Of a stretch of 64,000 nt of DNA, positions 40,686 to 50,423 are shown piece after piece (within the stretch, counting starts at the first letter, position 1; each line of letters starts with the position of its first letter). This stretch comes from Pseudomonas sp. PDNC002 (GTDB lineage Bacteria; Pseudomonadota; Gammaproteobacteria; Pseudomonadales; Pseudomonadaceae), in contig NZ_CP070356.1 of assembly GCF_016919445.1 (NCBI RefSeq), positions 2,264,001 to 2,328,000 on the forward strand, in the 5' to 3' direction. The notes under the pieces were generated by a model. The model was given only the letters and a program-made list of their open reading frames with translations, was not told the origin of the DNA and ran no database searches. The translations under genes and the position numbers were made by a program.

Positions 40686-43600
40686 ACGCGCTGCGCGGCG
40701 TGGCCGCTGCCCTGGCCTGCGTCGGCCTGTTCGCCGCCGCCCCCGCGCTTGTGCAGGCGGACGACGACGTCCCGGCGAGCGGCTACACGCCCATGGCCGG
40801 CGAGTCGTTCTTCCTGCTCGCCGACTCCAGCTTCGCTTCCGACGAGGTGGCCAAGGTGCGCCTGGAAGCGCCGGGCCGCGACTACCGTCGCTATCGCATG
40901 GAGCCCTACGGCGGCGCGGACATCCGCGTCTACCGCATCGACCAGCCGCTGGACTTCCTCAAGCGCCAGAAGAACCTGCACCGCGTGCTGTCCGAAGGGC
41001 AGTTCAAGGGCGAAGGCCTGTCCAACACCCTGGCCTACCTGTGGGACAACTGGTACCGCAAGTCGCGTCGGGTGATGCAGCGGACCTTCTCCTACGAGTC
41101 GCGCCAGCAGGTCACCGAAGTGGTGCCCGAACTGAAGATGGGCAATGCCATGCGCGCGCCCACCCCGTACGACGCCCAGCCGCAGTACGCGCCGATTCCC
41201 GGCCTGCCGATGGTCAGCCAGTTCCGCTACCCGCTGTGGGACGCCAAGCCGATCCAGCCGCCGAAAGAAGTCACCCTGGCCGGCTCCTCCAGCGAGTTCA
41301 TCAACGTCGCTCCCGGCAACGTCTACGTGCCGCTGGGCAAGCTGAAGCCCGGCCTCTATCTGGTCGAAGCGCTGGTCGGTAAATACCGCGCCACCACCGT
41401 GGTGTTCGTCTCCAACAGCGTTGCGGTGAGCAAGATCGCCGGCAACGAGCTGCTGGTCTGGACCGCGCGCAAGCATGAGGGCACGCCGGTTGCCGGCGCC
41501 AAGGTACTGTGGACCGATGGCCTGGGCGTGATGAGCAGCGGCAGCAGCGATGCCGATGGCCTGTTGCGCCTGCAGCACGTCAGCCCCGAGCGCTCCTTCG
41601 TGATCGGCGAGGACGAGGAGGGCGGTGTCTTCGTCTCCGAGAACTTCTATTACGACAGCGAAATCTACGACACCAAGCTCTACGCCTTCACTGACCGCCC
41701 GCTGTACCGTCCGGGCGACTGGGTATCGCTGAAGATCGTCGGCCGTGAGTTCAAGAACTCCCGTGAGTCGCAGGCTCCGCAAGCTGCCCCGCTGCGCCTG
41801 TCGGTGATCGACGCCGCCGGCACCACGCTGCAGACGCTGGACCTGAAATACGACGCCAAGAGTGGCACCAACGGCCGCTTCCAACTGCCGGCCAACGCCG
41901 TGGCCGGCGGCTACGAGCTGCGCTTCGACTACCGCGACCAGACCTACAGCAGCGCCTTCCGCGTCGCCGAGTACATCAAGCCGCACTTCGAGATTTCCCT
42001 TGATCTCGCCAAGCCGGACTTCAAGACCGGCGAGCCGGTGAAGGGCAACCTGATCCTGCTCTACCCGGACGGCAAGCCGGTGGCCAACGCACGCCTGGAA
42101 CTGAGCCTGCGCGCCCAGCAGCTGTCCATGGTGGACAACGAACTACAGTACCTCGGTCAGTTCCCCGTGGAGCTGTCCAGCGCGCAGATCACCACCGATG
42201 CCCAGGGCCGCGCCGCGCTGGACCTGCCGGCGGCGGAGAGGCCCAGCCGCTACATGCTCACCGTGTTCGCCAGCGATGGCGCCGCGTACCGCGTGAAGAC
42301 CAGCAAGGAAATCCTCATCGAGCGCGGCGCCGCGCGCTACCGCGTGAGTGCGCCGCAGCGCTTCAGCGCCGCCGGTGACAAGGTCGAGTTCAGCTACGCC
42401 GCAGAACAGCAGACGCCGATCCAGCCGACCGCCTACCGCTGGCTGCGCCTGGAAGACCGCAGCAGCGGCGATGGCGCGGTGGCCGACGGCAAGTTCGCCA
42501 TCACCTTCGACAAGCCCGGCACCTACAGCGTCGAGCTGCGCGACAAGGCCGGCCAACTGCTCGGCGGCACTGGCCATTCGGTCAGCGGCGACGGTGTGAA
42601 GGCCGTACCGGGCACCGTGGAAATCGTCCTCGACAAGGCCGAGTACAAGGCCGGTGAAGAAGCGCTGGCGCTGATCACCTTCCCCGAGCCGGTGGACGAT
42701 GCGCTGCTCTCGCTGGAGCGCGACAAGGTCGAGGCCACCGCGCTGCTGTCCAAGGGCGGCGACTGGCTGAAGCTGGAGAAGCTCAACCCGACCCAGTACC
42801 GCGCGCGCATTCCGGTGAAGGCCGAGTTCTCGCCGAACCTGACCTTCTCCGTGCTCTACACCCGCAGCGGCGACTACAGCTTCCAGAACGCCGGCATCAA
42901 GGTCGCGGTGCCGCAGGTGGAGATCGCCGTCAGCACCGACAAGGAGCGCTACGAGCCGGGCGAGACGGTCACTGTCAACCTCGACACCACCTATGCCGGC
43001 AAGCCCGTTTCCAGCCACCTCACCGTGAGCGTGGTGGACGAGATGATCTACGCACTGCAGCCGGAGATCGCCCCGGGCATCGACCAGTTCTTCTACCACC
43101 CGCGCCGCAACAACGTGCGCACCAGCGCCAGCCTGTCGTTCATCAGCTACGACGTCGCCTTGCCGGGTACACCCAGTGCCCCCGGCCGCGCCAACCGCAG
43201 CGAGCGCGGCGTGAAGGTACTGGAGCGCCCGCGCCGCGAGGAAGTCGACACCGCCGCCTGGGAGCCGGAGCTGGTCTCCGACGCCAACGGCAAGGCCCAG
43301 TTCAAGTTCCGCATGCCCGATTCCCTGACCCGCTGGCGCATCACCGCCCGTGCCATGGATGACGAGGGGCAGGTCGGCCAGAAGAAGCAGTTCATCCGCT
43401 CCGAGAAGCCGCTGTACCTGAAGTGGAGCGGCCCGAAACGCTTCCGCACCGGCGATGCGCCGGACCTTGGTCTGTTCGTCTTCAACCAGGGCGAACAGGA
43501 CACCAAGGCTGAACTGCTGATCCGCGCCAATGGCGAAGAGAAGACCCAGGCGCTGGAACTCAAGCGCGGCGTCAACTACATCGCCCTGCCGCAACAGCCG

Positions 43601-45235
43601 TTGAATGATGGTGACTGGAGCGTGGAACTGCGCCAGGACGGACAGGTTCGCGATAGCCTCGGCGTCCACTTCAGCCTGGTGGCCGATAGCTGGCAGGTGC
43701 TGCAGTCCAAACCGCTGCAGGTCAGCGCGCAGAACACCCCGCTGCAACTGCCGGCGGATGCCCGCGACGTGAGCCTGCGCCTGGATGACAGCGCCCAGGC
43801 ATTGCTGCGCGGCAACCTCGATTCGCTGCTGAATTATCCGTGGGGTGGTGTCGAGCAGACCGCCAGCCAGTTGCTGCCTCTGAGCGTCGCCTACCCGATG
43901 CTGGCCAATGGCGAACCGCGTGTGCGTGACCGCCTGCGCCTGATCATGCAGACCAGCCGCCTGCGCCTGGTGCAGATGGCCGGCCCGGATGCCTACTTCA
44001 CCTGGTGGGGCGGCGAAGACAACGACGCTTTCCTCACCGCCTACGCCTACTACGCCGACTGGCACGCCAGCCGTGCGCTGGAAATCCAGTTGCCGCCGGA
44101 CCACTGGCAGCGCGTGCTGGAGCTGTACTCCGCGCGTGCCAGCGCGACTCCCCTGTTGCAGCGCGCGCTGATCCTGGCGTTCGCCCGCGACATGCAGTTG
44201 CCGGTACAGACCCTGGTCAGCGGCCTGCTCGCCGACCTGGAGAACGCAGGCAACGGCGAGGCAGCGAAGTCCGTCAACGACTTCGACAGCGACGACAGCC
44301 TGGTCATGGGCCGCCCGGACTCCGAGCTGGGTCTGGCGGTGGCCCGTGTGCTGACGGCCAGCCTGGCCGAGCAGAACAAGGTCGCGCTGCCGTCGGGCTT
44401 CGCCAAGCAACTGGATGGCGCACGCCTGAAATTGAACACCAGCGACCAGCCGTTCGCTCGTGCCGTACAGCTGTACAGCGGTACCGTGGATGCCAGCCGT
44501 GCCCGCGCACTGCTGCTGAGTCTGGCTCCGCAACAGTCGACCGTTGAACGCGCCCTGGCGCTGACCTGGATGCAGCGCGCCGTGGCCGAGGCCCCGGCGG
44601 CCGAACTGCCCAAGCCGGCGGCAGAGTGGAAAGAAGGCCGCAGCACCACCGGCGATGCCTTCTGGCAATGGCAGGGCAACGGCGTTCCGGCACAACTGGA
44701 CCTGAGTGCCGCGCCGTCGCGTCCGCTCAACGCCTCCGTGACCTTCCGCAGCGCCGAAGCGCCGGCCAGCCAACTGCCGGTGACCATCAAGCGCCGCCTG
44801 CTGCGCCTGGTGCCGGGTGATGACGCCTTCGCCTTCAAGGCCGAGGAACTGGGCGACAAGCCGCTGTCCAGCGACGAGCTGTACCTGGACGAAGTGACCC
44901 TGACCACCGATCAGGCGCAAGCCCTGCGCTACGGCATGCTGGAAGTGCCGCTGCCGCCGGGCGCTGATGTCGAGCGCACTACCTGGGGCCTGCAGATCAG
45001 CGGCCTGGGTGGCGTCGAGGCGACCAGCCTGGAACGCGCGCGCAACGAGCCGGGTGACCTGTTCTACGGCGTGCCGGTGGATACCCTGGGTGGCGAGCTG
45101 CGCTTCCGCCATCTGGTCCGCTTCTCGCAGAAAGGCGAATTCGTCCTGCCGCCGGCGCGCTACCAGCGGCTCTATGCGCCGCAGGAACAGGCGCTGGAGC
45201 AGCAGCCGGCCCTGGCGAAGATCAAGGTCCAGTAA
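40682..45235 (+). CDS. magD: MagD, bacterial alpha-2-macroglobulin without thioester
   Basis: A 1517-residue secreted alpha-2-macroglobulin, essentially the length of P. aeruginosa MagD. Signal peptide: [26 protein letters not shown]. Many macroglobulin beta-domains follow (e.g. [55 protein letters not shown] in parts), then an alpha-helical domain. At the thioester position the sequence reads [12 protein letters not shown]: the cysteine of CxEQ is G1056, with E1058 and Q1059 kept, so it cannot form the reactive thioester. That loss is characteristic of MagD/YfaS-type proteins. It is thought to trap proteases in the periplasm and, in P. aeruginosa, to contact other Mag proteins and PBP1b. The ATG at 40682 overlaps the magC stop. 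Confidence 0.94.
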   Translation: MNALRGVAAALACVGLFAAAPALVQADDDVPASGYTPMAGESFFLLADSSFASDEVAKVRLEAPGRDYRRYRMEPYGGADIRVYRIDQPLDFLKRQKNLHRVLSEGQFKGEGLSNTLAYLWDNWYRKSRRVMQRTFSYESRQQVTEVVPELKMGNAMRAPTPYDAQPQYAPIPGLPMVSQFRYPLWDAKPIQPPKEVTLAGSSSEFINVAPGNVYVPLGKLKPGLYLVEALVGKYRATTVVFVSNSVAVSKIAGNELLVWTARKHEGTPVAGAKVLWTDGLGVMSSGSSDADGLLRLQHVSPERSFVIGEDEEGGVFVSENFYYDSEIYDTKLYAFTDRPLYRPGDWVSLKIVGREFKNSRESQAPQAAPLRLSVIDAAGTTLQTLDLKYDAKSGTNGRFQLPANAVAGGYELRFDYRDQTYSSAFRVAEYIKPHFEISLDLAKPDFKTGEPVKGNLILLYPDGKPVANARLELSLRAQQLSMVDNELQYLGQFPVELSSAQITTDAQGRAALDLPAAERPSRYMLTVFASDGAAYRVKTSKEILIERGAARYRVSAPQRFSAAGDKVEFSYAAEQQTPIQPTAYRWLRLEDRSSGDGAVADGKFAITFDKPGTYSVELRDKAGQLLGGTGHSVSGDGVKAVPGTVEIVLDKAEYKAGEEALALITFPEPVDDALLSLERDKVEATALLSKGGDWLKLEKLNPTQYRARIPVKAEFSPNLTFSVLYTRSGDYSFQNAGIKVAVPQVEIAVSTDKERYEPGETVTVNLDTTYAGKPVSSHLTVSVVDEMIYALQPEIAPGIDQFFYHPRRNNVRTSASLSFISYDVALPGTPSAPGRANRSERGVKVLERPRREEVDTAAWEPELVSDANGKAQFKFRMPDSLTRWRITARAMDDEGQVGQKKQFIRSEKPLYLKWSGPKRFRTGDAPDLGLFVFNQGEQDTKAELLIRANGEEKTQALELKRGVNYIALPQQPLNDGDWSVELRQDGQVRDSLGVHFSLVADSWQVLQSKPLQVSAQNTPLQLPADARDVSLRLDDSAQALLRGNLDSLLNYPWGGVEQTASQLLPLSVAYPMLANGEPRVRDRLRLIMQTSRLRLVQMAGPDAYFTWWGGEDNDAFLTAYAYYADWHASRALEIQLPPDHWQRVLELYSARASATPLLQRALILAFARDMQLPVQTLVSGLLADLENAGNGEAAKSVNDFDSDDSLVMGRPDSELGLAVARVLTASLAEQNKVALPSGFAKQLDGARLKLNTSDQPFARAVQLYSGTVDASRARALLLSLAPQQSTVERALALTWMQRAVAEAPAAELPKPAAEWKEGRSTTGDAFWQWQGNGVPAQLDLSAAPSRPLNASVTFRSAEAPASQLPVTIKRRLLRLVPGDDAFAFKAEELGDKPLSSDELYLDEVTLTTDQAQALRYGMLEVPLPPGADVERTTWGLQISGLGGVEATSLERARNEPGDLFYGVPVDTLGGELRFRHLVRFSQKGEFVLPPARYQRLYAPQEQALEQQPALAKIKVQ

Positions 45236-46879
45236 ATGCGTGTGCGCCTTGCCGGGCTGATCCTGCTGTTGCCGCTGTGCGCCCAGGCGGCGCCCGGCTC
45301 GCAGGAGCAGGCGCAACTGGCCTGGCGCACCGCACAGGGTGACGAACTGCTGCGTCTCGGGCCGCAGCAGGTGCTCGACCGTCAACCGCTGCCAGCGGAC
45401 CAGAAGACGCCGTTGGGCAGCCTGTGGAAGCTCTTCGTCTATGCCTGGCTGAACGATACCGGCCAGCAGGAGCCGGCCTATCAATGCCGAGGCGAGAGCA
45501 AGGAAGAGGTCTACTGCTGCGCTGCGGGGCAGAGCATCGGGCGTGATGCCGCGCTGGTGAAGTCCTGCGGCCTGTACTTCCAGCCGCAGCGCCTGGGAAT
45601 CGACGACGCCGTCTGGCAGCAGTATTGGCAGGCGCGCCATGCGCCGGCCTGGATCACGCAACTCGACCATCTAACGCCGCAGACCGAAGTGCCGGTCGAA
45701 GAACTGCTCGATCAACTTCAACACCTGCCCGCCCAGGAGCAGGCACAGAAGGTGCTGCTGGACGTCAGCCTCGCCGCCGATGACGGCCGTGCCCCGGCCG
45801 CGTTGGGTGGCCGCCTGCGGGTAAAGACCTGGAGTTGGGACGAGAACGGCAAGCGCGAAGGCGGCTTTGCCGGCTGGCTGGTGGACGGTACGCCGCTCTG
45901 GGCGCGCGGTCCGGGCACCAGCAAGACGGTCCTGGCGAAGTACGGCAATGCCATTGGTGCTGCGCTGCCCGCGCCCTGGCCGCGTGATCCGGGGCGCTGC
46001 GTGGAAGTCAGCCTGTTCAGTCGCTATCCGTTGAAGGAGGTCTACGACGCGCGCAATCAACTTGCCGCCGAAGGCTTGCTGGAGGGTCGGCAGAATGTGC
46101 TGTTCGCCAACGGGGTTCGCCTCGATGTGAACAGCAGCGGCGATCTGTTCCTCGAGCGCGGCGCCCAGGGGCCGCGTCTGACCGCGCGCCTGTCCCGCGA
46201 GGAATATGTGGCGCGGGTGCTGGATCGCGAGGCCTCCGTTACGCCCGCGGAAGCGGCCAAGGCGCTGGCGGTGACCATCCGCACCTACCTGTTGCAGAAC
46301 GGCGCTCCGCGCGGCGACTGCCTGAGCATCGACGACAGTAGCCAGCGCCAGCGCGTGGCGCCGCGCCCGGCCAGTGACGCGGCGCGAGGCATCGCCGCCT
46401 GGACCGCCGATCTGGTATTGGCCGGTGGCACTGTCACCTATCACTCTGACGAGGCGGGGCAGTCGAAACTGTCCTGGCGCGATGCCCAGGACCAGGCCGC
46501 CAAGGGCCTGCGCTACGATGCGATCCTCGCTCGTGCATTCCCGCGTACCAGCCTCAGCCGCTGGAGCAACCCGATCGCCGCCTGCCAGCCCCTGCCGGAG
46601 GCCGAGCGCTGGCTCAAGGCGCAGCGCCGCGACTGGCGGCCACGCCTGGAAAGCGAGCCGGGCTATGAAGAGTTGCAGTCCTTCGCGGTATGCCGCCTGA
46701 GCAGCGGCCGGCCCTACGTCGATCGCGAACGCCAGCGCATCTACGTGCGCGGCCTGTACTCCCAGCAGGACCGTCTCGACCTGGCTCATGAATACCTGCA
46801 CCTGGCTTTCCAGGCGCACCCCAATGGACAAGACGAGGGCTACGTGGAAAGCCTGGCCCGTCGCCTGATACTGGAATGA
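45236..46879 (+). CDS. magE: MagE-like DUF2300 protein: penicillin-binding-like, SpoIID-like and HExxH regions
   Basis: A 547-residue secreted protein (signal MRVRLAGLILLLPLCAQAA) starting directly after the magD stop. Residues about 20-245 resemble a penicillin-binding/serine-hydrolase fold: S62 and K65 (PLGSLWKLFVYAWL), then GQSIGRDAALVKSCGLYF, and K197-T198 in LRVKTWSW where KTG is usual. Residues about 315-450 resemble SpoIID/LytB (SREEYVARVLDREASVTPAEAAKALAVTIR, quoted in part). Near the C-terminus is HEYLH (518-522), a possible zinc-protease motif. The family is known as DUF2300 (E. coli YfaQ). The domain reading is my inference; a role in handling peptidoglycan alongside MagD is plausible. 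The 3' end overlaps magF by four bases. Confidence 0.8.
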   Translation: MRVRLAGLILLLPLCAQAAPGSQEQAQLAWRTAQGDELLRLGPQQVLDRQPLPADQKTPLGSLWKLFVYAWLNDTGQQEPAYQCRGESKEEVYCCAAGQSIGRDAALVKSCGLYFQPQRLGIDDAVWQQYWQARHAPAWITQLDHLTPQTEVPVEELLDQLQHLPAQEQAQKVLLDVSLAADDGRAPAALGGRLRVKTWSWDENGKREGGFAGWLVDGTPLWARGPGTSKTVLAKYGNAIGAALPAPWPRDPGRCVEVSLFSRYPLKEVYDARNQLAAEGLLEGRQNVLFANGVRLDVNSSGDLFLERGAQGPRLTARLSREEYVARVLDREASVTPAEAAKALAVTIRTYLLQNGAPRGDCLSIDDSSQRQRVAPRPASDAARGIAAWTADLVLAGGTVTYHSDEAGQSKLSWRDAQDQAAKGLRYDAILARAFPRTSLSRWSNPIAACQPLPEAERWLKAQRRDWRPRLESEPGYEELQSFAVCRLSSGRPYVDRERQRIYVRGLYSQQDRLDLAHEYLHLAFQAHPNGQDEGYVESLARRLILE

Positions 46880-47700
46880 TCGCCATGAAATTCGCCCATG
46901 TGCTCCGCCTGTCCCTGCTCGCCAGCCTGATTCCGTTGGCTGCGCAGGCCGCTGAATCGCCGATCAGCCTGGACACGCCGCTGGGTGGCTGGCGCGCGGG
47001 CGATGGCGACAAGGCCGACTTCCGGCAGACGGTGAACTACCCGGCGTCTTCGGTGAACTCGCGGGAGGACCAGTCCGATACCGCGCGTATCCGTGGAGAA
47101 ATCCGTGGGCTGCCCAAGGACAGCAAGGAGCCGGCACGTCTGGTGGTCAACGGCGTAGCCATGCCGATGCGGGTCGAAAACGATGGCAGGTTCGACCGCC
47201 CCTTCGCATTCCCGGCGGGGTCCAACAGCGTCGAAGTCATCAGCCCGGACGGCCAGCAGCGCAAGCGCGTGCAGTTTTATCACGGCGGCGGTGGCGGCGA
47301 GGTGGCGGCCAAGCTGCGGGTCATGCTGTCCTGGGATTCGGACAACACCGACCTCGACCTGCACCTGGTGACGCCCGATGGCGGGCACGTCTGGTACGGC
47401 AACCGCTCGCTGCCCAACGGCGCGGCCCAGGACGTCGACGTGACCACCGGCTATGGTCCGGAGATCATCGCCAGCCCGACGCCGCTCAAGGGCCAGTACC
47501 TGGTCTACGTGAACTACTACGGCGGGGGTTGGAGTGAGGATGACAGCTCCGGTGACGTCAACGCAGCCAAGCCGCTGACCACGGCACAGGTGACGATCGT
47601 CACGGAGGAAGGGACAGTGAACGAGAAGCAGGAGTCCTTCCTGATCCCGATGCGCCAGCCGGGCGAGCTGACGCTGGTGAAGCGGTTCAGTTATCCATAA
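46876..47700 (+). CDS. magF: MagF-like DUF2135 periplasmic protein
   Basis: A 274-residue secreted protein with signal peptide MKFAHVLRLSLLASLIPLAAQAA. Its DUF2135 domain (MLSWDSDNTDLDLHLVTPDGG, split; GQYLVYVNYYGGGW; FLIPMRQPGELTLVKRFSYP) closely parallels the MagA product. The operon is therefore flanked by two paralogues. The ATG at 46876 overlaps the magE stop; the ATG at 46885 is an alternative. It ends the operon. The next 283 bp contain only dispersed repeats, and I see no clear terminator. Confidence 0.85.
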   Translation: MIAMKFAHVLRLSLLASLIPLAAQAAESPISLDTPLGGWRAGDGDKADFRQTVNYPASSVNSREDQSDTARIRGEIRGLPKDSKEPARLVVNGVAMPMRVENDGRFDRPFAFPAGSNSVEVISPDGQQRKRVQFYHGGGGGEVAAKLRVMLSWDSDNTDLDLHLVTPDGGHVWYGNRSLPNGAAQDVDVTTGYGPEIIASPTPLKGQYLVYVNYYGGGWSEDDSSGDVNAAKPLTTAQVTIVTEEGTVNEKQESFLIPMRQPGELTLVKRFSYP

Positions 47701-47763
47701 CGGCGGGGTTAAAGTTCTCGTAGGAGCAACTGTCTTCTTCGGTAAATCCGTGCCCCTGAATTC

Positions 47764-47879
47764 CCCTCACCCCAGCCCTCTCCCAGAGGGAGAGGGGGCA
47801 GTCCGAGCCGACTGACGCAAAGGTTTCAACTTGCACCGAACGGTCCCCTCTCCCTCAGGGAGAGGGTTAGGGTGAGGGC
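47764..47879 (-). repeat. Dispersed repeat (copy 2, inverted relative to copy 1)
   Basis: Read on the minus strand it begins GGTGAGGG in reverse orientation and shares with copy 1 the landmarks GGGGACCGTTCGGT, GCGTCAGTCGGC and CTCTGGGAGAGGGCTGGGG, in the same order. It has an additional CTCTCCCTGAGGGAGAGG palindrome at one end. Confidence 0.75.
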
Positions 47880-47901
47880 CACCCCGAGCGCAGAGGTTTC
47901 T

Positions 47902-47972
47902 CGTAGGAGCGGGCTGTCCGCGATGGTATCCGGCGCGATGCGGACCTATCGCGGACGGAGTCCGCTCCTACG
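47902..47972. repeat. REP element, inverted pair
   Basis: CGTAGGAGCGGGCTGTCCGC at 47902 and the inverted CGGACGGAGTCCGCTCCTAC ending at 47971 form a REP pair adjacent to the dispersed repeat copy 2. Confidence 0.8.
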
Positions 47973-47983
47973 CAAAGGCCGAA

Positions 47984-48373
47984 TCAGGCTTTCTGATCGG
48001 CCTGCCAGGCGTCGATCACTTCCTGCGCAGCGCGGAAGGCATCGATGGCCGCCGGGACGCCGGCATACACCGCGCAATGCAGCAACGCCTCGCGAATCTC
48101 TTCCACGGTGCAGCCGTTGTTCAGAGCGCCGCGCACGTGGCCTTTCAGCTCCTGCGGGCATTTCAGTGCAGTCAGTGCGGCCAGGGTGATCAGGCTGCGG
48201 GTCTTGCGCGGCAGGCCTTCGCGGTTCCAGACGCCACCCCAGGCGTGTTCGTTGACGAAGTCCTGCAGCGGCTGGGTGAACTCGGTGGCATTGCCCAGGG
48301 CGCGGTCGACGAAGGCGTCGCCCATCACTTCGCGGCGAACCTGCTCGCCGGCCTTGCGGTTGTCGTTGCTCAT
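47984..48373 (-). CDS. Carboxymuconolactone decarboxylase-family protein
   Basis: A 129-residue protein of the CMD/AhpD-like family, the size of 4-carboxymuconolactone decarboxylase (PcaC). Core: GGVWNREGLPRKTRSLITLAALTALK, split for reading, then ELKGHVRGALNNGCTVEEIREALLHCAVYAG. It has no AhpD CxxC pair, so a peroxidase role is unlikely; the histidine in LLHCAVYAG fits the decarboxylase type. No other pca genes are nearby, so the substrate is uncertain. The ATG at 48373 has AAGGAG eight bases upstream; 50 in-frame residues before it overlap the rlpA-like gene and are excluded. It is ten bases from the rlpA-like stop, probably co-transcribed. Confidence 0.87.
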   Translation of the reverse strand: MSNDNRKAGEQVRREVMGDAFVDRALGNATEFTQPLQDFVNEHAWGGVWNREGLPRKTRSLITLAALTALKCPQELKGHVRGALNNGCTVEEIREALLHCAVYAGVPAAIDAFRAAQEVIDAWQADQKA

Positions 48374-48383
48374 TCTGGCTCCT

Positions 48384-48767
48384 TCAGAGACCTTCCAGGC
48401 GCACCCGGGCAGTGCCGGAGCGCAGCATGTTGAGTTGTTCGGCGGCGGCTTTCGAGACGTCGATGATGCGGCCGCGACCGAACGGCCCGCGGTCGTTGAT
48501 GCGCACGACGACGCTGCGGCCATTGTCGAGGTTGGTGACTTTTACCCGGGTGCCGAAGGCCAGGGTGCGGTGCGCGGCGGTCAAGGCGTTCTGGTTGAAG
48601 CGCTCGCCGCTGGCGGTACGCTTGCCGTGGTGGGCCTTGCCGTAATAGGACGCGGTGCCTTCGGCGCGGTAGCCGCGGCCGGAGACCTCCGAGTCGCTGT
48701 CGTAAGACGTGGTGCTACAGCCGGCCAGCAGGGCCAGACAACCGACGAGGGCCATGGGTCGTAGCAT
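48384..48767 (-). CDS. RlpA-like septal ring lipoprotein (double-psi beta-barrel)
   Basis: A 127-residue lipoprotein with signal peptide and lipobox (MLRPMALVGCLALLAGC, Cys17 as lipid anchor). It has the RlpA double-psi beta-barrel: GTASYYGKAHHGKRTASGERFN, split, then LTAAHRTLAFGTRVKVTNL, VVVRINDRGPFGRGRIIDVS. RlpA proteins are lytic transglycosylases that act on denuded glycan strands at the septum. This one lacks the C-terminal SPOR domain, so it is a short paralogue rather than the main septal RlpA, and targeting to septa is less certain. Confidence 0.88.
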   Translation of the reverse strand: MLRPMALVGCLALLAGCSTTSYDSDSEVSGRGYRAEGTASYYGKAHHGKRTASGERFNQNALTAAHRTLAFGTRVKVTNLDNGRSVVVRINDRGPFGRGRIIDVSKAAAEQLNMLRSGTARVRLEGL

Positions 48768-48781
48768 CGAACCTCCGGACG

Positions 48782-48807
48782 AAAAAAACGCCGGGCAAGC
48801 CCGGCGT
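48782..48807 (-). terminator. Terminator of gatB
   Basis: On the minus strand ACGCCGGGC and GCCCGGCGT (9-bp stem, two-base loop) are followed by a run of seven T, 16 bases after the gatB stop. Confidence 0.9.
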
Positions 48808-48822
48808 CGTTGAAGTGTGGGC

Positions 48823-50268
48823 TCAGCCTTCGAGCTTCTTCTTCAGCAGTTCGTTCACTTGCGCCGGGTTGGCCTTGCCCTTGGCGGCCTTCATGGCCTG
48901 GCCGACGAAGAAGCCGAACATCTTGCCGCGCTTGGCTTCATCGCTGGCGCGGTACTGTTCGACCTGCTCGGCGTTGGCCGCCAGCACATCGTCCAGCAGC
49001 TTCTCGACGGCGCCGCTGTCGGTGTTCTGCACCAGGTCCTTGGCCTTGATGATCTCGTCCGGCGAGCCTTCACCCTCGGCCATGGCGGCGAACACGGTCT
49101 TCGCGGCCTTGCCGTTGATGGTGCCGTCCTTCAGGCGCAGGATCATCTCGCCCAGGTGCTGGGCGGAAACCGGCGACTGCTCGATCTCCAGGCCGTCCTT
49201 GTTGAGCAGGCTGGAGAGCTCGCCCATCACCCAGTTGGCGGCCAGCTTGGCGTCGCCGCAGATGGTCTGGACCTTCTCGAAGTAGTCGGCCATCTCGCGG
49301 CTGGCGGACAGCACGCTGGCGTCGTAGGCGGACAGGCCGTACTGGCTCTCGAAGCGCTCGCGCTTCTGGTCCGGCAGTTCCGGCAGTTGGCCGCGCAGGT
49401 CGTCGAGGAAGCTCTGTTCGATCACCACCGGCAGCAGGTCCGGACAGGGGAAGTAACGGTAGTCGTTGGCTTCTTCCTTGCTGCGCATGGAGCGCGTTTC
49501 GTTGGCAGCCACGTCATACAGGACTGTTTCCTGGACGATCTTGCGGCCGGATTCCAGCTCGTCGATCTGCCAGGCAATCTCCGTGTTGATGGCCCGCTCG
49601 ATGAACTTGAACGAGTTGACGTTCTTGATCTCGCGGCGAGTGCCGAACTCAGCCTGGCCTTTGGGGCGTACTGAGACGTTGCAGTCGCAACGCAGCGAGC
49701 CTTCGGCCATGTTGCCGTCGCAGATGCCCAGGTAGCGCACCAGCGCATGGATCGCCTTGGCATACGCCACGGCTTCCTTGGCGCTGCGCATCTCCGGCTC
49801 GGAGACGATCTCCAGCAGCGGGGTGCCGGCGCGGTTCAGGTCGATGCCGCTCATGCCGTGGAAGTCTTCGTGCAGGCTCTTGCCGGCGTCTTCTTCCAGG
49901 TGCGCGCGGGTGATGCCGACGCGCTTGACGGTGCCGTCTTCCAGGGTGATGTCGAGGAAGCCCTTGCCGACGATGGGGTGGTCCATCTGGCTGGTCTGGT
50001 AGCCCTTGGGCAGGTCCGGGTAGAAGTAGTTCTTCCGGGCGAAGACGTTGCGCTCGGCGATCTCGGCGTTGATCGCCAGGCCGAACTGGCACGCCATGCG
50101 CACGGCTTCCTGGTTCAGCACCGGCAGGGTGCCGGGCATCGCCAGGTCGATCAGGCTGGCCTGGGTGTTCGGGGCGGCGCCGAAGGTGGTGGCGCTACCG
50201 GAGAAGATCTTCGATTGGGTGGAGAGCTGTGCGTGGATTTCCAGCCCGATCACCGTTTCCCATTGCAT
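48823..50268 (-). CDS. gatB: GatB, aspartyl/glutamyl-tRNA amidotransferase subunit B
   Basis: A 481-residue protein with the GatB opening [15 protein letters not shown], catalytic/tRNA-binding stretches [46 protein letters not shown] and the cysteines of [13 protein letters not shown] YqeY-like helical tail for tRNA binding completes it. GatCAB converts Glu-tRNA(Gln) and/or Asp-tRNA(Asn) to the amidated forms; GatB is the kinase/transamidation subunit. The ATG at 50268 has GGAGG upstream and matches the family; 26 earlier in-frame residues are dropped. A 155-bp gap separates it from gatA, with no gene seen. Confidence 0.96.
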   Translation of the reverse strand: MQWETVIGLEIHAQLSTQSKIFSGSATTFGAAPNTQASLIDLAMPGTLPVLNQEAVRMACQFGLAINAEIAERNVFARKNYFYPDLPKGYQTSQMDHPIVGKGFLDITLEDGTVKRVGITRAHLEEDAGKSLHEDFHGMSGIDLNRAGTPLLEIVSEPEMRSAKEAVAYAKAIHALVRYLGICDGNMAEGSLRCDCNVSVRPKGQAEFGTRREIKNVNSFKFIERAINTEIAWQIDELESGRKIVQETVLYDVAANETRSMRSKEEANDYRYFPCPDLLPVVIEQSFLDDLRGQLPELPDQKRERFESQYGLSAYDASVLSASREMADYFEKVQTICGDAKLAANWVMGELSSLLNKDGLEIEQSPVSAQHLGEMILRLKDGTINGKAAKTVFAAMAEGEGSPDEIIKAKDLVQNTDSGAVEKLLDDVLAANAEQVEQYRASDEAKRGKMFGFFVGQAMKAAKGKANPAQVNELLKKKLEG

Positions 50269-50423
50269 GTGTGTCGTCCTCCGAGCCTGCTCAATGTCTG
50301 CCTGCACTTGCTCATGCGGCGTTGAAAACAGACTCAAAATGCTCATTTACAGCGCGCAAACTGCGCTTTCTCGCCTGTTTTCGCCTTGCCTGAGCTGTGC
50401 TCGGCTAGACCTTGAGCAGGCTC

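Noticed and set aside
43835-43860. MagD as a thioester-containing macroglobulin
   Set aside because: The cysteine of CxEQ is a glycine here, so a thioester cannot form.
42143-45670. A 1175-residue open frame antisense to magD and magE
   Set aside because: It spans two genuine genes, has low-complexity composition (Q, R, A, G, V) and no recognisable domain. It is explained by third-position GC bias.
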